Both the position numbers and the translations under genes were made by a program. The notes beneath the pieces are model-generated. The model was given only the letters and a program-made list of their open reading frames with translations. It was not told the DNA's origin and did no database searches. Of a stretch of 64,000 bases of DNA, positions 49,920-60,006 are shown in pieces. Numbering within the stretch: the first letter of the stretch is position 1; each line of letters starts with the position of its first letter. The DNA is from Nocardioides sp. (lineage in GTDB: Bacteria > Actinomycetota > Actinomycetes > Propionibacteriales > Nocardioidaceae). The DNA lies in the NCBI RefSeq assembly GCF_004803405.1, contig NZ_SSXI01000116.1:716-64715 (forward strand), written 5' to 3'.

Positions 49920-52900
49920 CCACTGCACTGAGCGACATCCTGACGCCGTCGATGTACGCCGACGGCATCCCGCACGAGGTCCTGCGCGACCTGCGACGCG
50001 AGCATGCCGTCGTCTGGGTCGACGAGCCCGCCACGGAGACGTTTGCCGGCGGCCGGGGCTACTGGCTGGTGCTCCGGCACGCCGAGGTGAGTCACGTGTC
50101 CCGTCATCCCGAGGACTTCTCGTCGTGGCGAGGCACGAGCTTCCTGCGCGACCAGCGGCCGACCGATGTCGCCGTCCTGCGCAGGATGATGCTAAACATG
50201 GATCCGCCCGAGCACAGCTCGTTGCGCAAGATCGTGAACCGGGCGTTCACGCCGAAGGTGATCCGGCAGCAGCTCTTCGAGGCCATCAAGCGGCACGCTT
50301 GCGAGGTCGTCGATGCCGTCTGCGAGACCGGCGAGACCGACTTCCTCGCCAACGTCGCTGCCGAGATGCCGCTGCTCGTGCTCGCCGACGTGCTGGGCGT
50401 GCCGCCCGAGGACCGGAAGCTCCTGTACAGCTGGACGAACCGCCTCGTCGGCATCGACGACCCCGAGTACGGCGGTGACCCCCAGGGATTCCTCTCCGCG
50501 TTCACGGAGATGTTCGCCTACTGCCGGGCCGCCACCAAAGAACGGCGCACGAGGCCGACCGAGGACCTCTGGAGCACGGTCGTCAACGCCGAGGTGGACG
50601 GTGAGTTCCTTTCCGACGACGACCTCGACCGGTTCTTCCAGCTGCTGGTCATCGCCGGCAACGACACCACGCGCAACCTGCTGGCGAACACGATGCTCAC
50701 CCTGTCGGAGCATCCGAACCAGCTCGCCAGGCTGCGCGAGGATCTCTCGCTCCTCCCGGGCGCCGTCGAAGAGGTCCTGCGCTTCAGTCCTTCGGTGATC
50801 CAGTTCCGGCGCACCGCCACGCGGGACCTCGAACTCGCCGGACAGTCGATCGCCGAGGACGACCGCGTGATCATCAACTATGCATCGGCGAACCGCGACG
50901 AGAGCGTCTTCGCGGACCCGGATCGGTTCGACATCACCCGCGATACGAACCCGCACATCTCCTTCGGGGACGGCACGCACTACTGCCTCGGGGCCAACCT
51001 CGCACGTCTGCAGGTTCAGACCCTGCTCACCGAGCTATTCACCCGGTTGCCCGACATCGAAGTGAGCGGCGAGGCCAGCCACATGCAGTCCAGCTTCATG
51101 AACGGCATCAAGCACCTGCCGGTCCGCTTCACCCCAGCGGAGAGACGAGGGCCGCTGGTCGTCGCGGGCGTCGACCTGGAAGACGGACCTGCCGAGGACG
51201 ACGTCGCCGCTGAACAGCCCGCTGCACCGGGACACGCGACACCGATGCTGGTCCTTTTCGGCTCCAACTTCGGGACCGCGGAGGAGGTGGCCGACGACCT
51301 CGCGAACGCCGGCCGCGCTCGCGGCTTCGACGTACGCGTCTCCACCCTCGACGAGGCGGTGGACGACCTGCCGACCCAGGGCGTCGTGCTCATCGCCACC
51401 GCCACCTACAACGGCACTCCACCTGACAACGCCGTGAGGTTCGCGGAGTGGATCACTGCCCAGGCGCCTGACCTCAGCGGCGTGAAGTTCGGCGTCTTCG
51501 GGTGCGGTAACCACGAGTGGGCCCCGACGTTCCAGGACTTCCCGCGGCTCGTCGACAGCCGGCTCGAGGAGCTGGGTGCCACCCGCCTGCACTCCCGCGG
51601 CGAGGGCGACGTCGCCGCGGACTTCGACGGAGACCTCCAAACCTGGGAAACGGCCCTGTGGCCCAGCCTCGCCGAGGCTTTGGGCATCGACCTGGGAGCC
51701 GTTGCGGGATCCTACGAGCCCCGCCTGCGCATCGAGTTCCTGCCGAGCGACCGGCCCAGCCCCTTCGTCGAGTCGCTCGACGCCCGGCCCATGCGGATCA
51801 TCGAGACCCGGGAGCTGACGACGCCCGACGGTCCAGTGGCGGTGCGACCCGTACGTCACGTCGAGCTCCAGCTGCCGAAGGGCGTCACCTATCAGGCGGG
51901 TGACCACCTCGGCGTCATCCCGCACAACAGTGACGCCCTGGTCGCCCGCGTAACACAGCGGTTCGACCTCGAGCCGGACGCATGGGTGCGGCTAGTGGCG
52001 GACCACGGTGTCAGCTCGTTCCTCCCCGTGGGGGAGCGGGTGACCGTGCGGCACCTGATCAGCGACTACGTCGAGCTGCAGGGGGTGGCCGGACGTCGCG
52101 ACATCGAGCGACTCCTGGAGCACACCGAGTACCCCTGGACCCGAGCCCGCCTCGAGCGGCTCCTGGACGGAGACACCTACCGCGCCGAGGTCCTGGCCCG
52201 ACGCATTTCGGTCCTTGACCTCCTCGAGATGCATCCGACGTGTCGACTGCCGTTCGAGGTCTTCCTCGAGCTGTTGAGCCCCCTGTCGCCGCGCTACTAC
52301 TCGATCTCCTCGTCGCCGCGCGTACAGCCGGACAGGTGCTCGATCACCGTGGGCGCCCTGGTCGGCGAAGCCCGGTCGGGGAACGGCACCTTCCACGGCA
52401 CCTGCTCAAGCTACCTGTTCGCCCAGGAGGTCGGCCGGGTGGTGCACGCGTTCGTCCGGGACACGGCCAGCTCCTTCCGGCTACCTAGTGACCCGAGCGT
52501 CCCCGTGGTCATGGTCGCCGCGGGCACCGGACTGGCACCGTTCCGCGGCTTCCTGCAGGATCGCGCCGCGGCCAGGCGAGCAGGCACCGACTTCGCTCCG
52601 TCCCTCCTGCTCTTCGGCTGCCGCCACCCGCAGTCGGACGAGCTCTACCGGGGCGAGCTCGAACAGCTCGCCGAGGCAGCCGGCGTACAGCTCGCCTGCG
52701 CCTACTCGCGGGTGCCTGACCTGCCCCGTGTCTACGTCCAGGACCGCTTGCAGGCCATGGGCGCGCACGTCATGGACCTGCTCGAACGAGGCGGAGCGCT
52801 CTATGTCTGCGGCGCCGCCGCGATGGCCGACGGCGTCCGCTCGACGCTCCTCGACCTGCGCTCCGAGCTGTGCGGGGAGAAGGCGGAGGACGCCGAGGCA

Positions 52901-52960
52901 TGGCTGCAGCAGCTGACCGAGGACCGGCGGTGGCTCGTCGACGTGTGGGCCACCGGATGA
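49916..52960 (+). CDS. Self-sufficient cytochrome P450-diflavin reductase fusion
   Basis: A 1014-aa fusion. Residues 1-405 are a P450: I-helix AGNDTTRN (about 247-254), E-x-x-R in EEVLRF (about 285-290) and heme ligand Cys357 in FGDGTHYCLGANLAR. The wording (MDPPEHSSLRKIVNRAFTPK) is that of soluble bacterial P450s acting on sterols and fatty acids, not of CYP102. A linker precedes a flavodoxin domain (LVLFGSNFGTAEEVADDLA, ATYNGTPPDNA, FGCGNHEW), then a FAD/NADPH reductase (RYYSISSSP, VVMVAAGTGLAPFRGFLQDR, LFGCRHPQSDELY, YVCGAAAMADGV). It should hydroxylate a lipid using NADPH without separate partners. It is ATGA-coupled to the hydrolase gene. Confidence 0.92.
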   Translation: MTTALSDILTPSMYADGIPHEVLRDLRREHAVVWVDEPATETFAGGRGYWLVLRHAEVSHVSRHPEDFSSWRGTSFLRDQRPTDVAVLRRMMLNMDPPEHSSLRKIVNRAFTPKVIRQQLFEAIKRHACEVVDAVCETGETDFLANVAAEMPLLVLADVLGVPPEDRKLLYSWTNRLVGIDDPEYGGDPQGFLSAFTEMFAYCRAATKERRTRPTEDLWSTVVNAEVDGEFLSDDDLDRFFQLLVIAGNDTTRNLLANTMLTLSEHPNQLARLREDLSLLPGAVEEVLRFSPSVIQFRRTATRDLELAGQSIAEDDRVIINYASANRDESVFADPDRFDITRDTNPHISFGDGTHYCLGANLARLQVQTLLTELFTRLPDIEVSGEASHMQSSFMNGIKHLPVRFTPAERRGPLVVAGVDLEDGPAEDDVAAEQPAAPGHATPMLVLFGSNFGTAEEVADDLANAGRARGFDVRVSTLDEAVDDLPTQGVVLIATATYNGTPPDNAVRFAEWITAQAPDLSGVKFGVFGCGNHEWAPTFQDFPRLVDSRLEELGATRLHSRGEGDVAADFDGDLQTWETALWPSLAEALGIDLGAVAGSYEPRLRIEFLPSDRPSPFVESLDARPMRIIETRELTTPDGPVAVRPVRHVELQLPKGVTYQAGDHLGVIPHNSDALVARVTQRFDLEPDAWVRLVADHGVSSFLPVGERVTVRHLISDYVELQGVAGRRDIERLLEHTEYPWTRARLERLLDGDTYRAEVLARRISVLDLLEMHPTCRLPFEVFLELLSPLSPRYYSISSSPRVQPDRCSITVGALVGEARSGNGTFHGTCSSYLFAQEVGRVVHAFVRDTASSFRLPSDPSVPVVMVAAGTGLAPFRGFLQDRAAARRAGTDFAPSLLLFGCRHPQSDELYRGELEQLAEAAGVQLACAYSRVPDLPRVYVQDRLQAMGAHVMDLLERGGALYVCGAAAMADGVRSTLLDLRSELCGEKAEDAEAWLQQLTEDRRWLVDVWATG

Positions 52961-52979
52961 GGATGGAAGGGAGTCGCCG

Positions 52980-53243
52980 ATGAAACTTCCAACGTGGGTC
53001 AGCCTCGACCCGGCAAAGGCCTTCTTCGCCGCCGAGCGAAGGCTCTCGCCACGACTGGAGGCGGCGCTAGGCACCGACGCCGCCCTGGACACGCTCGCTG
53101 TCGCGTTCGCCCTTCGTCGCCTCCTCGGCCGCGCGGCGGACGGCGTCGCCAACCGGGCCGTCGAGATCGCGGGGCTCCCCTCCAGCCGCCAGCTGCGGCA
53201 GCTGCAGGCGTCACTGGACGCGCTCGACAGAGCAAACCGGTGA
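52980..53243 (+). CDS. Small helical protein of unknown function upstream of PhaC-like gene
   Basis: An 87-aa helical protein (TWVSLDPAKAFFAAERRLSP, LDTLAVAFALRRLLGRAADG, LRQLQASLDALDRANR) that I do not recognise. It lies 19 bp after the P450 gene, and its stop overlaps the start of the PHA-synthase-like gene (GTGA). An accessory role for that enzyme, comparable in position to PhaE or PhaR subunits, is possible but unproven; no PhaE or PhaR motif is visible. ATG 52980 follows GGAAGGGAGTCGCCG. Confidence 0.7.
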   Translation: MKLPTWVSLDPAKAFFAAERRLSPRLEAALGTDAALDTLAVAFALRRLLGRAADGVANRAVEIAGLPSSRQLRQLQASLDALDRANR

Positions 53244-54325
53244 CCGCCCTACTGGCAGGGATCACCGCGCCGGTTCGTGGGGCGCGCGCCCGCGCAGCCC
53301 GAAACGCCCAGCGCACCGTCAATGCGCTGCGCCTCGCCGGGGGACTCGACCGGCCCCAGACCGGTCACTCCCAGCACACCATCGCCTGGCGGCAGGGCAA
53401 GGCATCCCTGAGGCACTACACCGACGTGACCGGCGGACGCCCGGTGCTGCTCGTCCCCAGTCTTATCAACCGCAGCCACATCTGGGACCTCCGCCCGGGG
53501 GACAGCTTCGTGGAGGGCCTGCAGGCGGCCGGTCATGACGTCTTCCTCGTTGATTGGGGAGTGCCGGACGAACGCGATGTCGGAAACTCCATGAGCACCT
53601 ACGTGGACCAGTACCTGCCCGCCGCGATGACTGCTGCCCGCGAAGCGACCGGGCAGAACCCGGTGGTCATCGGCCACTGTTTCGGCGGCGTCATCGCTGC
53701 GTTGTGGACCGCCTCGACCGACGCACCGCCGGCCGCCCTCATCTGTCTGGGTGTGCCGACGAACTGGCTCGAGATGGGTCCGCTCGCCCAGATGACCCGG
53801 CAGGGGCGGATCGATCCCGAGGACATCCTCGACCGAACCGGGAACGTCCCGCCGACCACGCTGCTGCGGTCGTTCCAGATGCTGCGCCCCCTGGGCGACC
53901 TCGGCGGCTACGTGATCCTGTGGACACGCCTGCACGACAGAAGGGCCGCACAGGCGATCTGGGCACTCAGCAACTGGGCCCGGGACCACGTGCCCTTCCC
54001 CGGGGCTGCGTTTGTGGACATGGTTCGTCGGATCAGCCGGGGGAACGGCCTGGCAACCGGCTCCGTCGTGCTGGGAGATCGCGCGCGCAACCTCTCCGCC
54101 ATCAAGGTGCCGTTCCTCAACATCTACGGCACCTACGACCACGTCACTCCGCCAGCCTCCGTGACGCCGCTGGCCGACCTGGTCGGGTCCGACGACGCGG
54201 AGACGCAATCCCTCAAGGCGGGCCACGTCGGGCTGCTCGTGGGCAGCTCGGCCCGCAAGCAGACCTTGCCGGCGGTGACGGCCTGGCTCGATGCCCGCGG
54301 CCTGGGTGCTGCCTCCCAACGCTGA
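53240..54325 (+). CDS. PHA synthase-like alpha/beta hydrolase with Cys nucleophile
   Basis: A 361-aa protein. The elbow VVIGHCFGGVIA carries Cys147 where lipases have Ser, the hallmark of poly(hydroxyalkanoate) synthases. Asp300 in NIYGTYDHVTPP and His329 in LKAGHVGLLVGSSARKQTLP complete the triad in the expected order, and RPVLLVPSLINRSHIWDLRP matches the PhaC core start. The length is close to class III PhaC. It would polymerise hydroxyacyl-CoA from the pathway, in line with the phasin-like gene at 39814. GTG 53240 overlaps the preceding stop. Confidence 0.78.
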   Translation: MTALLAGITAPVRGARARAARNAQRTVNALRLAGGLDRPQTGHSQHTIAWRQGKASLRHYTDVTGGRPVLLVPSLINRSHIWDLRPGDSFVEGLQAAGHDVFLVDWGVPDERDVGNSMSTYVDQYLPAAMTAAREATGQNPVVIGHCFGGVIAALWTASTDAPPAALICLGVPTNWLEMGPLAQMTRQGRIDPEDILDRTGNVPPTTLLRSFQMLRPLGDLGGYVILWTRLHDRRAAQAIWALSNWARDHVPFPGAAFVDMVRRISRGNGLATGSVVLGDRARNLSAIKVPFLNIYGTYDHVTPPASVTPLADLVGSDDAETQSLKAGHVGLLVGSSARKQTLPAVTAWLDARGLGAASQR

Positions 54326-54375
54326 CCGAGCACACCGCTTGCGGCCGAAGTGCCGATCTACACCTGAGGAGACCC

Positions 54376-55134
<759 letters not shown>

Positions 55135-55241
55135 TCCGTCCAGAGCCGCGCGGAACTGTGCCCCGGCTGGACCCGGGCGCTCACAACGCCCGACAGCCTG
55201 ACGGCGCGTCACTCTCAGAACCGGCAAAGGAGATCACGGCA

Positions 55242-56717
55242 ATGACCACGGCTGCAGCGACCACAGAGGTCACCCGCGAAGAGCTGACGAGGCTCCTGGA
55301 GCAACAGCGCGCGGCCCACGCCGCCGACCCGATCCCCGACGCGGCCACGCGCCGGAACCGGCTGGACAGGTTCGTCGCCGCAGTTCTCGAGCACGCTACC
55401 GAGCTCACCGACGCCCTCGAGGCCGACTTCGGCAGCCGTCCGCCGACCACCTCGCTTGAGCTGGACATCCTGTCCGGACTGACGAGCATCGAAGCCACCC
55501 GTGAGCACCTCGAGGAATGGCTGGCGCCGACGGAGCTGCCGGCCGCGCTACGGGGCGGTGTTCCCGCGGTCATCCAGCACCGCCCGAAGGGAGTCGTAGG
55601 GATCATCGGCCCCTGGAACTTCCCGGTGCTCCTCGTCTTCGTGCCTGCCGCCGAGGCGCTCGCCGCCGGCAACCGGGTGATGATCAAGTTCTCCGACATG
55701 GCTCCGGGCACCGGCGAGGTGTTCGCCCGCGCGGTCGCCTCGCGCATGGGGCCCGACGAGGTCGTGGTCGTCAACGGCGGCGTCCAGACGGCAACTGCCT
55801 TCTCCGACCTGCGGTTCGACCACCTTTTCTTCACCGGGTCGCCCAAGGTGGGCAGGCTCGTCGGCGCCGCGGCTGGCCGGAACCTCGTGCCGGTGACCCT
55901 CGAGCTGGGTGGCAAGAACCCGGCGATCGTGGCCCCCGACGCCGATATCGCGGACGCAGCCACACGCATCGCTGCGGGCCGGCTGATCAACAACGGGCAG
56001 GTCTGCCTCTGCCCCGACTACGCCTTCGTACCCGAGTCCGCGAAGGAGCAGTTCATAGAGGCGTACCGGGCCGCGGTGCTCTCGCACTTCCCCACGTTCG
56101 AGGAGAACCCGGACGTGGTGTCCATCGTGAACGAGGCGAACTACGCCCGCGTCACCGGACTGATCCAAGACGCGAAGGCCAAGGGGGCGACCGAGGTCGT
56201 GATCCTTCCCGAGGAGGAGCGGGACCGGGTGCTGGACAGCACCATGCGCCGGATCCCGCCGACGCTGCTCCTCGACACCTCGCCGCACGCAGAGATCAAC
56301 GCCGAGGAGATCTTCGGCCCAGTCCTGGTCGTGCACACCTACGCCGACGTCGACGAGGCGATCGACTACGTGGCAGCGGGCGAGCACCCGCTCTCGTCGT
56401 ACTGGTACGGCGGTGAGACGGCAGAGTTCGAGCGATTCCTCGTCCGGACGACGTCGGGCGGGGTGTCGCGCAACGACACCGCCCTTGCCTACCTCAACCA
56501 CGCAGCGCCCTTCGGTGGCGTCGGCATGAGCGGATCGGGCGCCTACCACGGCAAGGCCGGATTCGACACGTTCTCGCACCACCGCACGATCGCCCAGAGT
56601 GACCTGCCGGTGATCGTCGCGAAGTCGCTCGTCGCCCCGCTCCCGCCCGAGCGGGTCGAGCGAGTTGCCGCCGCGGCGGCCGAGGCAGCCAGGAACGCCG
56701 TCGCGCGCTTGAGCTGA
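55242..56717 (+). CDS. Aldehyde dehydrogenase (coniferyl/fatty aldehyde type)
   Basis: A 491-aa ALDH: VVGIIGPWNFPVLLVFVPAA, FFTGSPKVGRLVGAAAGRNL, catalytic Glu in LELGGKNPAIVAPDADIADA, nucleophile Cys in INNGQVCLCPDYAFVPES, EIFGPVLVVHTYADVDEAID and AAPFGGVGMSGSGAYHGKAG. The short C-terminal helical tail (SLVAPLPPERVERVAAAAAE) is typical of coniferyl-aldehyde- and fatty-aldehyde-type class 3 enzymes. It may oxidise the terminal aldehyde made by the P450/ADH pair. ATG 55242 follows AAAGGAG. A strong terminator follows at 56732. Confidence 0.9.
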   Translation: MTTAAATTEVTREELTRLLEQQRAAHAADPIPDAATRRNRLDRFVAAVLEHATELTDALEADFGSRPPTTSLELDILSGLTSIEATREHLEEWLAPTELPAALRGGVPAVIQHRPKGVVGIIGPWNFPVLLVFVPAAEALAAGNRVMIKFSDMAPGTGEVFARAVASRMGPDEVVVVNGGVQTATAFSDLRFDHLFFTGSPKVGRLVGAAAGRNLVPVTLELGGKNPAIVAPDADIADAATRIAAGRLINNGQVCLCPDYAFVPESAKEQFIEAYRAAVLSHFPTFEENPDVVSIVNEANYARVTGLIQDAKAKGATEVVILPEEERDRVLDSTMRRIPPTLLLDTSPHAEINAEEIFGPVLVVHTYADVDEAIDYVAAGEHPLSSYWYGGETAEFERFLVRTTSGGVSRNDTALAYLNHAAPFGGVGMSGSGAYHGKAGFDTFSHHRTIAQSDLPVIVAKSLVAPLPPERVERVAAAAAEAARNAVARLS

Positions 56718-56731
56718 CCGGCAGGTAACGA

Positions 56732-56768
56732 GAAGCGCCCGGATCCCAGCACGGGATCCGGGCGCTTC
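56732..56768. terminator. Strong bidirectional terminator hairpin
   Basis: gaagcgcccggatccc pairs with gggatccgggcgcttc around a short loop, between the converging aldehyde dehydrogenase gene and the ABC operon end. It is symmetrical enough to act in both directions. Confidence 0.85.
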
Positions 56769-56776
56769 GTTCGCGA

Positions 56777-58069
56777 CTACTGCGGCAGACCGTCTTGCGG
56801 TGCCTCAGCCGGTGGCGTGGTCGACTCGACGACGTCGCCGTCACCGTCGTCGGTGGTGTAGATCGGCGAGGCGGGCTCCAGCACCCCGGCTCGAGCCACG
56901 TAGACCTGCGTGCCGGACGCGCCGCTGTGGTTGTCTTCTGAGTACTGGAACGGCGTCAGCATCGGGCCCCTGATGCCACCCTTCGCGACCGCGTCGACCA
57001 GGCTGTCGCGCGTCAGGTCCTCGCCGGCACGCTCCAGGGCCTGAGCCACGGTGTACGCGACCGACATGCCGTAGACGGTGTTGAAGTCGAACCGGGCGTT
57101 GCCGTTGTAGTCCTGGTTGATCTCCTTGAACAGCTTGATCCAGCTGTTGTCCGCGGCAGTCGAAACGGGCAGATACGCCGAGGTGATCGCACCTTCGGTG
57201 AGCTCGATCGTGTCCTCCTTGAGGAACCCTTCGAGCGTGGGGATGTCGAACCCGGAGCCCGTGAAGACCCACTGGGTCTTGAAGTCCTGGCGGGCGGCCG
57301 TTCCGAGTGTCAGCGCCGAGAAGCCCGCGGTTGTGAAGGAGACGGTCACCTGGCACCCGGCCGACTTGAGGGCGCCGATCTGGGGCGCGATGTCGGTGTT
57401 GGCCGGTGAGTACTCCTGCTTCTGCGCTACTTTCACGACCTTCTCCAGGCCTGCGAGGCCGTCGGCGCCGAAGTCGTCGGCCTGACCGAAGAAGCACACC
57501 GTCTTGTCGGGGAACTTCTCGGAGATGTAGGTGCCGAGGACCTTGCCCTCGATCGTGTAGTTGGGCGAGAAGCCGAACGCCGCGGGGTGCTTGTCGGGCT
57601 GGTTCCACACGCGGCTGCCCGACGTCGGGAACAGGTTCGGCACCTTGTTCTGGGTGAGGAAGTCAGAGACGGCCGACACCGTGGGTGTCCCCAGGGAGGC
57701 GGCCATGGCGAACACGTTGTCCTGCAGGACCAGCTTCCTGGTCTGCGAGGCGGTGTTGCTCGGGTTGTAGGCGTCGTCGGCGATCTTCAGCTCGATGCTG
57801 CGTCCGTGCACGCCGCCGTGCTCGTTGAGGTAGTCGAAGTAGGCCGTCATCGCCTTCCCGATCGCGGCATAGGGCGCCGCCGGGCCGGAGAGCGCCTGGG
57901 TCGAGCCCAGCAGGATCGTGTCCTCGGTGACTCCGGGGGCGCCCGCGGTGGCGTCACCGGAGGTACCTCCGCAGCCCGCCAATCCACCGAGCGCCAGCGC
58001 CGCGGCGCCCGCGCTCGCTGCGCACCGCCTGAACAGCCCGACCTGACGTCGGGACGAGGCTCGCATCAT
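56777..58069 (-). CDS. Branched-chain-type ABC transporter substrate-binding lipoprotein
   Basis: A 430-aa exported lipoprotein: basic start (RASSRRQVGLFRR), hydrophobic segment and lipobox (LALGGLAGCGG). The body is a Leu/Ile/Val-type binding fold: GVTEDTILLGSTQALSGPAA, YFDYLNEHGGVHGRSIELKI, FAMAASLGTPTVSAVSDFLT, PNLFPTSGSRVW and FDFNTVYGMSVAYTVAQALE. In actinobacterial catabolic loci such importers often carry aromatic or lipid-derived acids, so the ligand need not be an amino acid. Its ATG overlaps the LivM-like stop (ATGA), and it is the last gene of the importer operon. Confidence 0.88.
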   Translation of the reverse strand: MMRASSRRQVGLFRRCAASAGAAALALGGLAGCGGTSGDATAGAPGVTEDTILLGSTQALSGPAAPYAAIGKAMTAYFDYLNEHGGVHGRSIELKIADDAYNPSNTASQTRKLVLQDNVFAMAASLGTPTVSAVSDFLTQNKVPNLFPTSGSRVWNQPDKHPAAFGFSPNYTIEGKVLGTYISEKFPDKTVCFFGQADDFGADGLAGLEKVVKVAQKQEYSPANTDIAPQIGALKSAGCQVTVSFTTAGFSALTLGTAARQDFKTQWVFTGSGFDIPTLEGFLKEDTIELTEGAITSAYLPVSTAADNSWIKLFKEINQDYNGNARFDFNTVYGMSVAYTVAQALERAGEDLTRDSLVDAVAKGGIRGPMLTPFQYSEDNHSGASGTQVYVARAGVLEPASPIYTTDDGDGDVVESTTPPAEAPQDGLPQ

Positions 58070-59115
58070 TTCTTTCCTCCTACGGTTTCCATGAGTTGGA
58101 GAAGCCGGGGAGCAATGCGTCCCAGCGTCCCTTGGATGCCGCCGGGTACGGCGAGCATCACGACGATGAGCAGCACGCCGAAGGCGGCGAGCGGCAAGTG
58201 GGCGGCCAGTCGGTCGGTCTGAGCCGTCGACAGGCCCAGGTGTGCAACCCGGTCCTCGATGAGGCGGCCGAAGTAGAGGACGATCACGGTCCCGATCACG
58301 GCTCCCCGCATGCTTCCGAGCCCGCCGATCACGACCGCAGCCAGCAGGTAGATCGACAGGAACAGCGTGAAGGCCCCCGGAGATGCGATCTGGAGGTAGA
58401 GCACGCCCAGGATCGCGCCGCCGGCCCCGGCAGCAGCCGAGCTGACGACGAAGGTATTGATCTGGACGCGCGCCACGCTGAGCCCGCACAGCTGCGCCGC
58501 CACCTCGTGGTCGCGGACGGCAGCCATCTCGCGGCCCACGGGGGAGTACTTCAGGTTGGTCAGGAGGAAGAGAACCAGCAGGGCAGTGCCCAGGCTGACC
58601 AGCGCGCTCCACTGGTAGGACGTGAGGGCGGCGCTCAACGGTGCAGGCACCTCGGTCAACGGCATGGTCAGGCCCTGGTCGCCGCCCAGCAGGTGATCGA
58701 AGTAGGTGGTGACGCCGACAACGCACGCCCCGAGCGCAAGCGTCGCTCCGGCCAGGTAGGGCCCCCGGAGCCGGGCCGCGACGGCGCCGACCGCGATGCC
58801 CACCACGGCTGCCGTCACGGATCCGACGAGGAGCGCGACGAACAGGTCCCCGGCGGAAGCCAGCGAGTCCTCGCTGCCGGACCGCAGGTACAGCGCGGCG
58901 CTGTAGGCACCGACCGCCATCAGGGCCGCGTGGCCCAGAGACAGTTGGCCGTTCACGCCGATCAGCAGGGTCAGGCCGGCCGCCGCACAGACGTAGGCGG
59001 CGACCTGGATGTACTCGAAATTGCTCACGTCCTCGGACTGCAGGACCAGCAGGGCCACGACGGCCGCGGCGGCGAGGGTGAGCAGGCCGTGTCGGACAAG
59101 CTTGATCTGAAGCAC
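58066..59115 (-). CDS. Branched-chain-type ABC permease (LivM-like)
   Basis: A 349-aa integral membrane protein with roughly nine hydrophobic segments. Characteristic motifs are LLIGVNGQLSLGHAALMAVG, RLRGPYLAGATLALGACVVG, SPVGREMAAVRDHEVAAQLC with GLSVARVQINTFVVSSAAAG (coupling region), and VVIGGLGSMRGAVIGTVIVL. It forms the transport channel with the LivH-like subunit. GTG 59115 shares a base with the LivH stop (TAGTG). Confidence 0.9.
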   Translation of the reverse strand: MLQIKLVRHGLLTLAAAAVVALLVLQSEDVSNFEYIQVAAYVCAAAGLTLLIGVNGQLSLGHAALMAVGAYSAALYLRSGSEDSLASAGDLFVALLVGSVTAAVVGIAVGAVAARLRGPYLAGATLALGACVVGVTTYFDHLLGGDQGLTMPLTEVPAPLSAALTSYQWSALVSLGTALLVLFLLTNLKYSPVGREMAAVRDHEVAAQLCGLSVARVQINTFVVSSAAAGAGGAILGVLYLQIASPGAFTLFLSIYLLAAVVIGGLGSMRGAVIGTVIVLYFGRLIEDRVAHLGLSTAQTDRLAAHLPLAAFGVLLIVVMLAVPGGIQGTLGRIAPRLLQLMETVGGKK

Positions 59116-59993
59116 TAGACGCTCCTTGCGGTCGTACCGGCGAAGAGGCCGGCGGGCTTGAGCAGGAGGACGCCAAGCAGGAGCACGAACGCCGCCACGT
59201 AGGTCAGCTCACTTCCCAGGTAGCCGCTCGCGTAGCTGAGGGCGAGACCTGTGGCGACGCCGCCAATCATGGCTCCGCTGAGGCTGTCCAGACCTCCGAT
59301 GACGGCTGAGGTGAAGCCGAGGACGAACACCAGGTCCATGGCCTGCGGGAAGAGCCCGAGCCCCGTCGGGACGACCAGCATCGCCGCCAGAGCCCCGACC
59401 ACCCCGGCGATGACCCAGCCCAGCGTCAGGATGTGCCCGACCTTGATGCCGTGGAGCCGCGCCACCACGGGATTGAAGGCGGTTGCCCTCATCTGCAGGC
59501 CGATCCGGGTCCGGGTCAGGGTCCAGGCGAGTAGTGACATGACCACGCCGACCGCGAGCAGGGTGAACAGGTCCTGTCGTGAGAGCAGGGCAGTGCCACC
59601 GAGGTGGAGCAGGTCCCGGCTGAAGGCCGTCGACAGGTGGCGCTCGGTGGGACCGAACGCGATAGCAAGTGCCGACTCGATGACGATGAGGAGGCCGATG
59701 CCGATCACGATGGGATTCAGGTGCCCCTGGCGATCTGCACTCCGGAAGACGGTCAGCCGTGCCGCTGCACCCAGGGCGCCACCTAAGACCAGGGCAGTGG
59801 TGAAGCCGAGCCAGTAGGACCCGCTGTACTCGATCACCGCCATGCCGCCGTAGGCGCTGGCGACCGCCATGGCGCCTTGGGCGAAGTTCAACACGCGCGT
59901 GGTGCGGAAGATGATGACGAGGGCAATTGCGACTGAGGCGTAGATCGCTCCGAGCGCGACGCCGTTCACGGTGAGGAAGACGAACCGATCCAT
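59115..59993 (-). CDS. Branched-chain-type ABC permease (LivH-like)
   Basis: A 292-aa membrane protein with eight or more hydrophobic segments: GVALGAIYASVAIALVIIFR, TTRVLNFAQGAMAVASAYGG, IGLQMRATAFNPVVARLHGI (coupling loop), LGFTSAVIGGLDSLSGAMIG and LTYVAAFVLLLGVLLLKPAG. It pairs with the LivM-like permease. ATG 59993 is chosen at the first transmembrane segment; the LivF-like stop is 13 bp upstream. Confidence 0.9.
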   Translation of the reverse strand: MDRFVFLTVNGVALGAIYASVAIALVIIFRTTRVLNFAQGAMAVASAYGGMAVIEYSGSYWLGFTTALVLGGALGAAARLTVFRSADRQGHLNPIVIGIGLLIVIESALAIAFGPTERHLSTAFSRDLLHLGGTALLSRQDLFTLLAVGVVMSLLAWTLTRTRIGLQMRATAFNPVVARLHGIKVGHILTLGWVIAGVVGALAAMLVVPTGLGLFPQAMDLVFVLGFTSAVIGGLDSLSGAMIGGVATGLALSYASGYLGSELTYVAAFVLLLGVLLLKPAGLFAGTTARSV

Positions 59994-60006
59994 CGGGTGG
60001 TCCCTT

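Noticed and set aside
47310..49928. An 872-codon open frame on the minus strand
   Set aside because: It spans the antisense of the hydrolase gene and an out-of-frame reading of the ligase gene, with no protein motif.
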